The notes under the pieces: generated by a model
Database searches by the model: none
The model's input: the letters and a program-made list of their open reading frames with translations, nothing else
Told to the model about the DNA's origin: nothing
In this document: positions 36,077 to 47,200 of the stretch, piece by piece
Position numbering within the stretch: position 1 is the first letter of the stretch
Layout: each line of letters opens with the position of its first letter
Program-made: the position numbers and the translations under genes
NCBI GenBank assembly: GCA_001661515.1
Contig: LUVW01000024.1
Span: forward strand, 442,446-497,671
DNA length: 55,226 nt
Reading direction: 5' to 3'
Source: Capniomyces stellatus
Lineage: Eukaryota; Kickxellomycota; Harpellomycetes; Harpellales; Legeriomycetaceae

Positions 36077-36761
36077 TTAGTTTTTGATAAACTTCTTGGC
36101 CAAATCCTCAAGTCCCTCACGCTTTTTGTATTTGCTGTCCTCAACAACTTCAATACCACCATCGGTACTGAATTTGCCTTCCCACTCGACAAAGGTGGTG
36201 TTGTCGCTAGTTACACGCTTGGCTCTGATTACGTGGATGGCAGACATGGTAGACAATGGGTGGGAAGACTCGACAAGCTCATAAGCAACTGAGTTTTCGA
36301 TCTCTATTTACAGCCAGTTTGCAAATCAAAGTCAAGATCTGTTGGCCTTCAGACAGCATTCACATAGGTAAAACCCGCTCCAGAAAAAGCAAAGCATAAA
36401 AAAAAAGAAAAAGAAAAACACCTACCTGAGACCTCAACAACTCTGAATACCTGCGAGGTTCCATCTTTGAACGAGACATTGCGGGTGCTCCCGACTACAT
36501 GGTATTTATCAAATCAAACATTTTTTTTCTTTAGAAAAGCTGCAACCTGTTTCAAGCTTACTCGACTCAAGTTCAAAATAGCATATACGCAGAGCTAGCT
36601 GAGTGTAATCAGTTACCTTCCAATGGGCTGCTTCCTGAAAGCTTGGATGACTCGACGATCGACCAGAAGCTAAGGTCCAACTCACGGATTACTGCCCAGA
36701 CTTCCTCAAGAGGAGCCTTGATCACAATTGATTCTGTTACTTTTGGTGATGATCCGAGCAT
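36077..36761 (-). CDS. SRPBCC / polyketide-cyclase-like (Bet v1 fold) protein
   Basis: Three exons: 36617-36761, 36426-36494 and 36077-36303; 146 aa, a full single SRPBCC domain. Family features: N-terminal beta strand and helix (ESIVIKAPLEEVWAVIREL), then LSFWSIVESSKL, LEVGSTRNVSF, FRVVEVSE, VAYELVESSHPLS and TTFVEWEGKFSTDGG, ending in the long C-terminal helix EGLEDLAKKFIKN. This fold forms a hydrophobic cavity for lipids, sterols or aromatic ligands; the ligand here cannot be told. No signal peptide, so probably cytosolic. Both introns are 122 bases with TAG acceptors. It sits head-to-tail upstream of the SDR gene on the same strand (664 bases apart); co-regulation is possible but not shown. 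Confidence 0.88.
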
Positions 36762-39379
36762 TTTTAGTATTTTTTTATTATTTATACTTTTAATTCGTAT
36801 GGAAATAGTTCTAAATCAATAAAGAAGCGAGCTTTGAAAAGAGGAAAAGAAAAAAAAACAGCTTTATAATCGAACTTTTTAGTTGAAACGCTAAAAACCT
36901 TTGACACGATTTCAATCGAAAAAAAAAAATTCAAAAAATTATTACACCAATTTCAATAAAAAAAAACAAAAAATTATTACACCAATTTAATTTCAAACAG
37001 CTCGTTTCTAAAATGTTGCTGTGATGGGGTGAATCGAAAATTCTTTTTTATTTTTTTTTCTTCTAGCAAAATCGAAAACCATAGTAATGCAACCGATAAT
37101 GTTGATAGTGTGGATGTTGTTGTTAAAGGTACGGTTGTGTTTAAAAAAAAAGCATTATAAATTTAATGCTTAATCTGGCTAAAACAATTCCTAGCTTTAA
37201 CTTTATTAGCTCGACAAGTTGGAAGTCCCTACGAATAGCTTTCCAGTTAACTTTTGCATAAGACTAAAAAAAGCCGTTTTAAAGGTTCTATTGCAAGCAT
37301 AAAACTGCAATGTAAAATATCAGTTAGTAAAAAAAAAAAAAAGCTGTGGTGTAAACTCTTTTAGTCAGGCTAAAGTGGCCTTATGTAAATATATCTCACT
37401 GGCCAATGAGTTTGCATTCTTGCAACTTAATATTAAAGCGATGGGTGGTTTAGCCCTGAAGTAAAAAAAATCATTTACCAAACGCCAAACCTCATTTAGA
37501 CTTGAGTGAGTTTTAAAACTGAGCTTAAACATTCGTCCTCTACAAATCAAATTGTGAAAAAAAAACTTTTTACGCTTTAATGTGGATGGCCGCCATTTTT
37601 TTTCTTATAGATAAAAAAAACTTTTATTTTTTATTTTTTTTACTCACTTTACGGATTTGATCAAAACCAAGACGACTATAGCTTCTATTGCATACCACCA
37701 CCATCCATACATTACTCCATTTGACCAAACAAGAATGTTTTTCAAAGTTGGACATTTGTAACTAACTGCAATTGGGCAGGTAATAATTAAAGTTTAAGTC
37801 TTTACATCCGTTATCTTTCATAAGCAAAATTTTACTTTGCTGTTGCTTACACTTGACAATTCGCTAAAATCGAATTTATTGACAACCATTGATGAACGTT
37901 GGCATCAAATGGCATCCAATGGCACCCAATAGAATCTAAAGAAATCCAATGGTATTTATTAATGCTAATTGTCATCAACAGAACAAAGAAAAATCAATAA
38001 ATACCCTTTTACCTCAACATCGAGTATATGCCATTAACCTGCCCCAATAGTAGAGTGTGATTGTCACAATAAGGTTGAATTTCACAGAGTTGAAATGAAA
38101 ATCAAACCGGGGAAATATGATCCGATTGTGTGTTTTGGTTGTCAATAATGCGTGTGTTACATTGCACTCTATATTATTGAACAACCAATATTTTTGTGCC
38201 TTATGTACAGCTTATAGCGCACTTGGCATACGTTTATCCGTCAAATCAAACATAGCTCTGTCAGTACTATAACATCATAAATCGGCCTTAAACCCTGATT
38301 GACACGGATTATATCCAAATGATTTTCCTATTCTCTGTAAATGCCATACATGCAAGGATAAGAAATGCATTGTTCAAAGCTTTTAGCCGAGAGCCGGACA
38401 AGTAATGTCAGTAATATTAACAAGCCGTGTCTTATTAGCAATATTATGACATATAACAAAGTCAATGGTGATTTTCAGTGTTGACTACAAGTTCAAAGTC
38501 ACAATCTTCGCAAAGTATTAAAGGAGTAAAACCCGGAGTATAGCGAGGTTGCGTTATAACAAGTTGATGTTTGGATTATACGCGAACAATCACGCCAACA
38601 TGGAATGCCAAAAAAAAAACTAAAAACAGCACATTTTGATTGTTTGACTCGGAAAAGCTCAAAATACATTGCTATAATATTCTCACGTGAACCAAACAAC
38701 AATACAAAACAATAAACTACAATTGCCCAACTATCTATCGATTGTGATTTTTTGCAAGAGCCGGAGTAAATAAAACCATACATTCTAGCAAACCAGTCTC
38801 ATTAAAATATGCACAAATTTATACAATTGGGCTTGGTGGCATTAGCACTTTTTGATGCTATTTGAATAACAAGGCTGCAGTGTCTCATTCATGACTTGTT
38901 TGTAGCGAGTTCTACCAACTGATATCGTTGATAACTCTACACCCATGTATTTTTAGAAACAAACCAAAGCAGATTTTTTACTGTCGAAATCTTCAGCAAA
39001 TGTATATTGGGTAAATTCTGTGAGGACATATAATCAGAAGCAGCCTTCCTGATGTGGAGTGCCATGTTTGTAAACGTTGTAAATCTAAATAACTGGATGA
39101 TTGCATTTATCTAGTTGAAAGATACCACCAACAGTCATTAATTGCACAGTAAAAGTGCATTTAATCTAAATGAGGTATATAAACTTGAAATCTCTATACT
39201 AAACCAATGTATATAGCGAAGCCTTGTGTATAAAAGGAGTAAGCCAAGCTGCTTTTATCCTTCCAAACCATACTTCAATCTTTCAGCAACAAAATAAAAA
39301 TAAACCGATTTTTACTAAATCAATCTCAAAAAACTAAAACTCACTAAAATTTAAAACCAGCCGTTATTACAAGAAAAAA
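36762..39379. other. 2.6-kb intergenic stretch upstream of the cysteine-rich cluster
   Basis: AT-rich with poly-A/T runs. A short cluster of degenerate ATCCAATGG units lies at about 37895-37952. A 94-codon minus-strand open frame at 38499-38783 matches nothing I know. No gene supported. Confidence 0.6.
39229..39236 (+). promoter_or_regulatory. putative TATA box of cysteine-rich gene 1
   Basis: TATAAAAG, 144 bases before the ATG at 39380, followed by a C/A-rich leader with few G. Consensus quality suggests a regulated core promoter. Confidence 0.5.
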
Positions 39380-39709
39380 ATGTTCAAACTCTCCTCAGGA
39401 TCAATCATTGCATCATTGGTGGCAACCATGTGTGTATTCAACCCAGCCGTTGTAAATGCCCAGGATAATGACATCCAACAATCCGACTTTGTCATTGGCG
39501 CAGATTCTCCCAAGCTACTGCCAGCATTTTCCCAAAACTTTGACCCAAGACGCCCAATGTGCGAATGGCGCGATCGTTTCTGCAGCAGAAGAGACAACAG
39601 AACGTACTATGAATGCGTCAGAGGTCGTTTCAGAAGAGCAAGATGCCCACGCTTCACGTACTGCAGATACAGAGGTGGTAGACAAACTTGCGAACGCCGT
39701 AGATTTTAA
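39380..39709 (+). CDS. small secreted six-cysteine, Arg-rich protein 1
   Basis: 109 aa, intronless. A signal peptide is predicted with cleavage after Ala27 (VVNA/Q). A short acidic spacer follows, then a basic cysteine domain with Cys at 61, 68, 79, 89, 95 and 104, spacing C-x6-C-x10-C-x9-C-x5-C-x8-C. Arg is very frequent in this domain. The same framework occurs in the two following genes, so this is a local family. The pattern (aromatic pair before Cys3, then C-x-RG-x-F, then CP-x3-C) resembles small chitin-binding modules such as CBM19, from memory and unverified. Three disulfides are likely. Function unknown: chitin binding, antimicrobial action or a host-interaction role are all possible. 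Confidence 0.85.
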   Translation: MFKLSSGSIIASLVATMCVFNPAVVNAQDNDIQQSDFVIGADSPKLLPAFSQNFDPRRPMCEWRDRFCSRRDNRTYYECVRGRFRRARCPRFTYCRYRGGRQTCERRRF

Positions 39710-40980
39710 ATACTGGTAATTTAAATCGATCCGACTCTTTTGCCTTTAAATGAAAAATCCTAGCATCACTGCTCAGCAGAGATGATACGTTTTATTGTGC
39801 GATACCGCATTTTTATTACACTTCTCTTTAGTTGTTTTGTATTTGTCGTTCTAACTCATACCAGTAATTAAATGCGAATAAAATATATTTAAAACATTCA
39901 TGCCAGCCAAGTAAAATAAAACTTGAAAAAGTAAAAACCAAATACAGAAAAACAGAAAATTTAGACGAACCTGCTAATACAGGCTAAATGGTGGTAGATA
40001 TTAGCTTGGTAAAATAGGTATTAAAAACTGAACTTAAAACGTTTCCGAATTATACTAAAAAACAAATTTAGTAAAAAAATAAAAAGCAGAAAAAAGCAGC
40101 AAACAATTACTCACCGTTTTTTGAAATCGCTTAAACGTGATGCACAAACAAACAATATACTGGGTGTTTATACTGTTAAAATAGATTTTAGAACATACTT
40201 GGCGACTGGTGTTTTAGTTAAAAAAAAACAGAGCACGATTGAGAATTTGACCATTATCTTAGGGGCACAATACCACAAACAAATGGTTATTAGTAAGACA
40301 AACAATTTCGAACTATGGTCTTTGTTAAGCGTGAAACTTGGAGATAAAAACAATTGTTAAACTAATAATCGAGAGTTGAAAATGAAGTTCAACTTTTCAA
40401 TAAATTTGCTTTTGGTTTATAAAAGTATCACTACTGTACGATGACCAGACTCCAATTAATAGCTCCAACTGTAACAAAATCAACTACAAGCAAGCCATTC
40501 CTCCAAAAAAATGAATATTGGCTGCATCTGCAACACCGCCATTGCCCATGCCAATTGTTGCTATCACCATATTTTGTCTTGGTCAATTCTACTTCTCCCC
40601 ACACACCACACACCAGCCAACAACACAACAAATACTACGGCCAAGAAAAACAATGACACTGAATTGGGCTCACCGAACATCCATTATCCAAATAAACAAA
40701 CAGTAGCGGCATAGATAGTACAACCATCAACCCAGAGCCGACAAAGGGTTCCAATCCTGGTGTTTGTTGGTCGGGTTTCTTGGAAATGTGCGCCGTGAAA
40801 CAAAAACAACAGCAGATAATAGCCAGCATGCCGTTTAGCTGCGAAACAAAGCAAATTATGCTGTGCACCAAAATAATGAGAAAAGTATTATTTGTAGCCA
40901 AACCTCCAAGCAGAATCATTTTGAATTCATCCAACTTTCATTCCCACCTCATTCAATTCAATCGGCTTTCATTTATTATA

Positions 40981-41030
40981 TTATACTATATTATACTATA
41001 TTATACTATATTATACTATATTATACTATA
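40981..41030. repeat. five perfect copies of decamer TTATACTATA
   Basis: Five uninterrupted 10-base units. They lie just before the N gap at 41062-41084 and upstream of cysteine-rich gene 2. Confidence 0.95.
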
Positions 41031-41061
41031 CTATATTTTATTCAAATTCTATTTTTACCAG

Positions 41062-41084
41062 NNNNNNNNNNNNNNNNNNNNNNN
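41062..41084. other. assembly gap (23 N)
   Basis: Run of N beside low-complexity TA-rich sequence. Confidence 0.99.
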
Positions 41085-41422
41085 CATTTTCAATATTGAC
41101 ATTATGTCCCAAATCTTTTAAATATTGATATTGCGTCTCAAATCTTAGTTACTGAAACCATGATATGATAAACCAAACTTTATTTTGGTGCTTCTAATTG
41201 TAGATCGTTTCAGAGCATTCCATCATCATCAGTTGTTTCAGGCCATTTCTACGCCAGGTAAGCTGCACACACCTCACGAGTATGTCCGAACAATCACTAG
41301 CTTATACACACACACATATATATACGCATATATATACACACAAATACATATACCATCTACACCCCAATAAGTACTGGCAAAAGGCAAAAGACGAAAACGG
41401 ATCTCAAGTCGGATGCCACGCG

Positions 41423-41430
41423 TATAAATA
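41423..41430 (+). promoter_or_regulatory. putative TATA box of cysteine-rich gene 2
   Basis: TATAAATA, 66 bases before the ATG at 41496, within GC-richer flanks (CACGCG upstream). Confidence 0.5.
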
Positions 41431-41495
41431 CACGGCCTTTGCCTAATTTGGTGTCGTTAAAAAACAACTATCCCCCCTTCTAAATATATCTCGAA

Positions 41496-41882
41496 ATGTT
41501 TAAAGTATCTTCAGGAACAACCGTAACTGCCGTTTTGTCGGCCATGCTCGCATTCAACTCCAATGTTGTAAATGCTCAAGGATCTGATCTGACTCCTCGC
41601 CAACAGCTGGTCCCAGACTTTGATTTTGCCGACATCATCACCGAAAACAACGGCTCATTCAGACCAGATCTTCGTCCAGGATTCAAACCAGACTTCAGAC
41701 CAGGCTTTGACGACGACAGATTTGCCTGGTGCAGAAATGGCCAGCGTTTCTGCAGCAGAAGAAACAGACGCGAGTACTATGTATGCATAAGAGGAAGATT
41801 CGTAAGACGCAGATGTCCACGTTTCACATTCTGCACTTATAGACGCGGAAGACAAGTCTGTCTGCGTAGACGTTTCGATTAA
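41496..41882 (+). CDS. small secreted six-cysteine, Arg-rich protein 2
   Basis: 128 aa, intronless. The signal peptide closely parallels that of gene 1 (MFK-x-SSG start, VVNA/Q cleavage after Ala27). Cys at 79, 86, 97, 107, 113 and 122 with spacing identical to gene 1; the core RFCSRRNRREYYVC and CPRFTFC segments are near-identical to it. The spacer is longer and contains short Arg-Pro-Asp/Phe repeats (RPDLRPGFKPDFRPGF). Genes 1 and 2 are each other's closest relatives, so a recent tandem duplication is likely. AATAAA at 41911 may serve as the polyadenylation signal. Role unknown, as for gene 1. Confidence 0.86.
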   Translation: MFKVSSGTTVTAVLSAMLAFNSNVVNAQGSDLTPRQQLVPDFDFADIITENNGSFRPDLRPGFKPDFRPGFDDDRFAWCRNGQRFCSRRNRREYYVCIRGRFVRRRCPRFTFCTYRRGRQVCLRRRFD

Positions 41883-42542
41883 TTGATTTACTCGATTTTA
41901 GCATGTTTTGAATAAAGCTAGCTTTTCCCCATATTTGTGTTGTTTGCAAATGATATGAGTTGTATTTTTCAGTTTAGTCCCAATAAAAATATAGCTCCAT
42001 CCTAAAAGAAAACATTGTTTATTGCCTTTTAGTTGCTCCCAACATAAAGAGATTATGTAGAAAACCGACATCGCTCGGCAAACCACAAACCACAAACCAT
42101 AAACTACAGATCAGTAACGTTTCCAACAATCAGATCTTTTATCTTTTTTTTTATTGAAATTGCATCTTTTATCTTTGCTTTTTCCTGCAAGTCAGTCGGA
42201 TTATTTTTGTTGTTGTTGACAATCAAACTACATAATTAAATTCAAACATTCAGTATCAGGCCATATTTCCACTTTCAGCTAATTTCGACTGAACAATCAC
42301 AACGCACAATAATGCATTGCCTGCTCAACGGTGGCAAACATTATTACCACCGCATTTTTGTGGAAAACAACACCCTGTGTAAAAACTAAAACCAAACCAA
42401 ACCAAACCAAACCAAACCAAACCAAACCAAACCAAAATACAGCAAAATACAACCCTCCATATGCTTGGACCATGCCACTCTAAAGCATCTCCTCTTGTAT
42501 CCACACTAAAACAAAAATCGAAATTAATCAACTCGATTCAGG
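41883..42542. other. intergenic between cysteine-rich genes 2 and 3
   Basis: Contains an AACCA pentamer run at 42388-42436 about 110 bases upstream of gene 3. No clear TATA box and no gene. Confidence 0.7.
42388..42436. repeat. AACCA pentamer repeat upstream of cysteine-rich gene 3
   Basis: About nine tandem AACCA units in the position where the core promoter would be expected. Confidence 0.9.
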
Positions 42543-42884
42543 ATGCTTAAAGCCGTACCAGTGACATTTCCAGCGTCGTTTCTGGCTGCCATACTCGTAT
42601 TCACTCTGAATGCCGCAGCCGTGCAAGGATTTTTAAACCCGGGTCCTATTGTGTCTTTGCCCCCAGGGTCTCTGGACAGCAGTCCTCAGCCGAACCCAGA
42701 CTTTGGCAAGCCCAGAGGTCGATGGTGCAGAAGAGGAAGACGCTTCTGTGGAGGGAGGGACAGCGTGACATATTTTGTGTGTGTGCGAGGAAAGTTTGTG
42801 AGGCGCAAGTGTCCGCAAGACACATACTGCACCTACAAAAACGGCAGACAGCTATGTCACCATTTGGGAATTGTGTTTGACTAG
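42543..42884 (+). CDS. small secreted six-cysteine, basic protein 3 (diverged copy)
   Basis: 113 aa, intronless. Signal peptide 1 to about 26-29 (SFLAAILVF core). A Pro-rich spacer follows (PGPIVSLPPGSLDSSPQPNP), then Cys at 62, 69, 80, 90, 96 and 105 with exactly the same spacing as genes 1 and 2. The core (RFCGGRDSVTYFVC, CVRGKFVRRKC, CPQDTYC) is more diverged, and the tail after Cys6 is longer and less basic. It is the oldest or fastest-evolving member of the array. The stop codon lies 10 bases before a large microsatellite whose far flank is duplicated, inverted, at the right end of the window. Confidence 0.83.
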   Translation: MLKAVPVTFPASFLAAILVFTLNAAAVQGFLNPGPIVSLPPGSLDSSPQPNPDFGKPRGRWCRRGRRFCGGRDSVTYFVCVRGKFVRRKCPQDTYCTYKNGRQLCHHLGIVFD

Positions 42885-42894
42885 CGTGTTGGTT

Positions 42895-43030
42895 TACTAC
42901 TACTACTATTATTATTACTATTATTATTACTATTACTATTACTATTACTATTACTATTACTATTACTATTATTATTACTATTATTATTACTATTACTATT
43001 ACTATTACTATTACTATTACTATTATTATT
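42895..43030. repeat. TAC/TAT trinucleotide microsatellite
   Basis: Interrupted ATTACT/ATTATT units, ending in GTTGTTGTTG where the unique inverted-repeat arm begins. Confidence 0.97.
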
Positions 43031-43153
43031 GTTGTTGTTGCAAAGAGTATAATGGTTGGCTATTTACAAGTAGCTACGAGTCTGTTGGTTCAATTTATAC
43101 AAGACAGTTTGCAATAAACAGATATACTTGGTAAACACTTGTAGCTTATATTG
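43031..43153 (+). repeat. left arm of a perfect inverted repeat
   Basis: Position 43153 pairs with 54902 and 43031 with 55024. The match is exact through all 123 unique bases and continues into the adjoining microsatellite. Homology stops abruptly at 43154/54901. Confidence 0.95.
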
Positions 43154-44263
43154 ATTTGTTGTAGCAGGTGAAGTTTGCAGAAATATGAGCCAAATATGTC
43201 GATAGTGAAGCAGATTTTGCAAAGTGAAAATTAGGATGATGTTCTTTAATACAAGGGAAAACAGAGTAAAATAAGTGCCAAAATAGATAAAAAGCCAAGA
43301 TGATCACTTTTATTCACTACTACTAAAATATGCAAATTCATGTGAGATTTCATTGGAGCTGATATATAACAACTTAATGAAACAAAGGTATATTAGCAGA
43401 GCTAAATGGCAAATTGCATTGAAATTAATGCAAGTTGAAAAAATGATCAACAAGAGTAAAAATTTAGACATATAGTGAATAGGAGGGTTGATGGTAGGGA
43501 ATTGGTGCATCTTAATTGGGGTTGAGGGTTAAAGATTAAGTAAAAGTTTGATTTTTCTCATTTTGATTATGTTAATTTTGGCGTTTGATAAAGTTGAAGG
43601 TGTTGGTAAAAGCCAGCAATTAAGTAAAGAAAATGAATCAAATAGGATGATACAAAGAGTTTGAAAAAGAACAAAAGAAGTGTTAAATTTAAAAAATAGG
43701 TATTATTTTACGAAATTGAATGGGTTTAAAGCGAAAGATTCAAAGAAATTATTTAACAAAAAAGTCACGTTATTCTGATTTTCAATTACTACTTTTATTT
43801 AGACGGTTGGTTTAATATACAAAAATAATCAATAAAGCTACTGCGAATGGAAGAAATAAGAGTGCCAGGGTATATGCAGCAAAAACGAAAGATAAAGAGC
43901 TAATAAAGGCGATTTAAAAAAGCAAGAAAAGAAAACCTACTATTTTTTATCACTAAAAGGGGGAATAAAAGGATTGAGAATGCTTTAAAAGCAAAATAAA
44001 ATAATAAATAAAAGGTTGATTAAAGAACAAGATCGGCAAAATCGAAAAGAGTAAAGGAAAGGTATTGGAGCGAAGGTGCAAGTATAAAATCTAAATAAGA
44101 GCTGGGGGAAGAATAATAAGAGAAGGCGATTAGGGCGAGACAAAGATATTGAAATATTGATCAAGCAGAAAAGAAAGCGGAAGTACTTTTAAAAGAAATT
44201 AAGAATTAAAGAATTAAAGACAAGAGACCAGAGACAAAAAAGTTGGTAGAGTGAGAGGTTAAA

Positions 44264-47200
44264 ATGAATTCAGTAATTCAGAGCAGCATTAGGATGGATA
44301 TGATAAATGAAATGGAGTTGGGGAAAATGGAAGAGTATAAACTGTTTGAAGATAAAATGAAAAGTAGTGTGGGAATAAATATAGAGGGGGAGATTGCGGG
44401 AATAATGGAGATAGTTCAGGATAAGATAAAAAACGAGAAGGGAGGAGGGGAAGAGGAATCAAGTAATGAGATTGAAATAGACATAGAAGAGTTGGAAGAG
44501 GATAAGGGGCAGGGAGAAAACGGTAAGACAAAGGAAGAACCAATGGATATAAAGAGTAGAGGTAATAAGAGGGGAGTTGGAGCAGAGGAGGTGGGAATGA
44601 TGGGAACAAGGTCAAGCAAGAGAGTAAAGAAGAAGGGCGGAGAGACAGGAGAGAGAAGAGTGACGAGATCACAGGGAGTGATAAAGACAGGAGCGAAGGA
44701 AAGGATAGGTGGAGAAAGGGGAGAAGAGAGAGAGACGAGAGAGGGAGAGAAAGCGAAGAGTAAAGAGAAAACAAAAGCAAAAACAAAAGCAAAGACAAAG
44801 GCAAAGACAAAGGCAAAGGCAAAGACAAGGAGTAGGGAGAGCGAAGCGGAGAGGGAAAAGCGGATAGAGGAGACGAAAGCAAAGTTGAAGGCGAGCAATA
44901 TAAGGAACAAGGAGAAGAGGGATATGGAGAAGTTGAAGGCGACGAGGGAGGTGAAGGAACCAGAGTTATGCGGGAGGCTGATAAAGTATTACAGGTATCC
45001 AGGGTCGGATATATGTGTGTTTTGTCCAGATATGGAGCAGTTTAAGGATTTTTCGAGGCTGATTGAGGCGATTGAGGAGTTGGGAGTGAAAGGGGGGTTG
45101 GCAAAAGTGATTCCGCCGGCTGAGTGGAGAGAAGAGCTGGAGGACAGAATAGTGGAGAATTTTGGAGTTGACAGAGAAGAAATAGTAGATAATGAAATAG
45201 TAGAGAAAAGAATAACAGAGAGGACTGGAGATAAAAAAGCAATGTTTGGGGATGCAGAATTTCCAGTGTTGAGGCCAATAGTGCAGCATTTCGATGGAAG
45301 TAGGGGGATATTTCACCAGTATAATGTAGAGTATTACTATAAGAAAATAGGACTGGGCGATTTTTTTGAAAAGTCGGAAAAGCGGGGGAAAAGGGAGCGA
45401 GGGGTAATGAGTAGTAGAAAAGATGCCGATGAAAAGAGTAAGGAAGAGAAAAGAGGGTTGGAAAGGAGTGGAAGAGTTGGTAACCAAGCAGGAGTTGTGG
45501 TTGATTATTTGGAGGGAAAGGTCGAGTTGACAAGAAAGAGTGGAGAGGAGCTGAAAGAAAAGATAAAGACAAAGAAGAAGGTGAAGAAGACAAAGAAAAC
45601 AAATGTAAACAAAAGCAACAACAGCAAAGAAAACGAACAAGGAATAGAGACAGAATCAGAATCAGAATCAGAATTAGGAACAGAATTAGAAATGGGGATG
45701 GAGTTGGAGTTGGAGTTGGAGAAGGAGATGCCAGTGACAGAGTTCGAAAGTCGATATGCAAAAGTAGATTTAGATTTAGATTTAGATTTAGATTTAGATT
45801 TAGATTTAGATTTAGATTTAGATAGAGTGAAGAGTAATGAGGAAAAAGATATAGAAGAAAATAGGGAGATTGAGCGGAGGTATTGGAAGAATTTGTTGAT
45901 AGAGGCGCCGTTGTATGGGGCGGATATTCCGGGGACGTTGTTTCCAAAAGTGGAGGAATTCCCGTACTGGAACCCACGTGATTTGAAGACGATTTTGGGG
46001 AAGGTGAAGATGCAGATTAGTGGGGTGACGGCGCCATACTTGTATGTGGGGACATGGAAGTCAACGTTTGCATGGCACACTGAGGATCTGGACCTGTACA
46101 GCATAAACTATGTTCATTTTGGCAAGCCAAAGTCGTGGTTTGCAATTCCACTAGACTCAAAATCAAGGTTTGAGAGATGCGCACAAGGTAAGTAAATATG
46201 AATAGATATGATTGGTAAATATATATAATAAATAAATAGATGATTGATGGATAGATATGATTGGTAGACAAATAAATGGATAGATATGATAAATAGAATT
46301 TTATTGGTCAATAGGAGCATTTGCAGAGGATTACAAGAATTGTAGTCAGTTCATGAGACACAAGTCGTACCACTTGTCAACGAGTTACTTGGCAGCACAA
46401 GGGATTCCAGTGAATCGGGTGGTGCAAAAGGCGGGAGAGTTTATAATTACGTTTCCAATGGGATACCACTCAGGGTTTAACCACGGATTCAATTGTGCGG
46501 AATCAACAAACTTTGCACTAAAGAGGTGGATAGATATAGGGAGGAAGGCGCAGGTGTGCAGGTGTATTAGTGACAGCGTAACAATAAACATTGACGACTG
46601 GTTTAGCAAAGAAGATGAACAAGGAATACCGGTAGAAAAAGAAAACGAATCTCGACGAGTTGGGCTTGGAAGTCTAAGAACACTGAAAAGTAAATGTAAT
46701 GCGTGTTATAAAGAGATTGAAAAGGAAGATGACAAAGAAGTATTGGAGTGTTGTAGAGCTGGATGTGGGATGAGAGTTCATCAGAGTTGTTTACCAGCAA
46801 ATGCAAAAACAAGGCAAGAAGGAAATGAACAAAGGTGGATGTGTGTGAGATGCAAAATAAATTCTCAAAGCAAAAACAATAATAATGATAGTAAAAAAGA
46901 AACACAGATTTGGTGTGAACTTTGTGGGTACTCTAATGGAATGTTGCTGCCTGTAGCCAATAGCAAGGACAGGTACGGCCACTTTCATTGTGCGTTTTTT
47001 GTGCCAGAAACGTCCGTTCAAACAGACAGCACAAGTGGCGAGCTGGTAATAGAGGGCGAGGATCTGGTGCAGAGTAGCCGGCGAGAGTTAAAGTGTTTAT
47101 TTTGCAGCAGTAGTGGTGGTGGTGGTGGTGGTGTTTGTGTACAGTGTTCGGATCCAAACTGTTATGTACCAATGCACCCAACATGTGCGATTTTGTATTA

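Larger units (their letters stand above)
39710..41495. other. intergenic with a GC-richer island at 40430-40960
   Basis: Mostly AT-rich. The island has overlapping open frames on both strands. On plus, an ATG at 40511 opens 67 codons with an Asn/Thr-rich tail (PANNTTNTTAKKNNDTE), and a Ser/Thr/Pro-rich frame continues after a shift. On minus, a frame of 100 codons (40635-40934) is hydrophobic. I cannot choose between a decayed secreted gene, a spliced gene and chance. It is followed by decamer repeats and a 23-N gap. Confidence 0.45.
42885..44263. other. intergenic between cysteine-rich gene 3 and the demethylase
   Basis: Starts with the microsatellite and the inverted-repeat arm, then AT-rich DNA, then a purine-rich (A/G) leader over about 43840-44263 before the demethylase ATG. 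No gene seen; a tyrosine-only frame over the microsatellite is an artefact. Confidence 0.75.

Noticed and set aside
38499..38783. 94-codon minus-strand frame starting with ATG
   Set aside because: No recognisable domain, AT-rich composition like its surroundings, no splice structure.
42871..43134. Open frame with a long tyrosine tract
   Set aside because: Translation of the TAC/TAT microsatellite after the stop of cysteine-rich gene 3.
44289..45977. Several long minus-strand open frames (164-311 codons) opposite the demethylase
   Set aside because: They are Ser/Leu/Phe-rich mirror images of purine-rich, stop-poor coding DNA; the plus strand carries the JmjN domain and continues in frame to JmjC.
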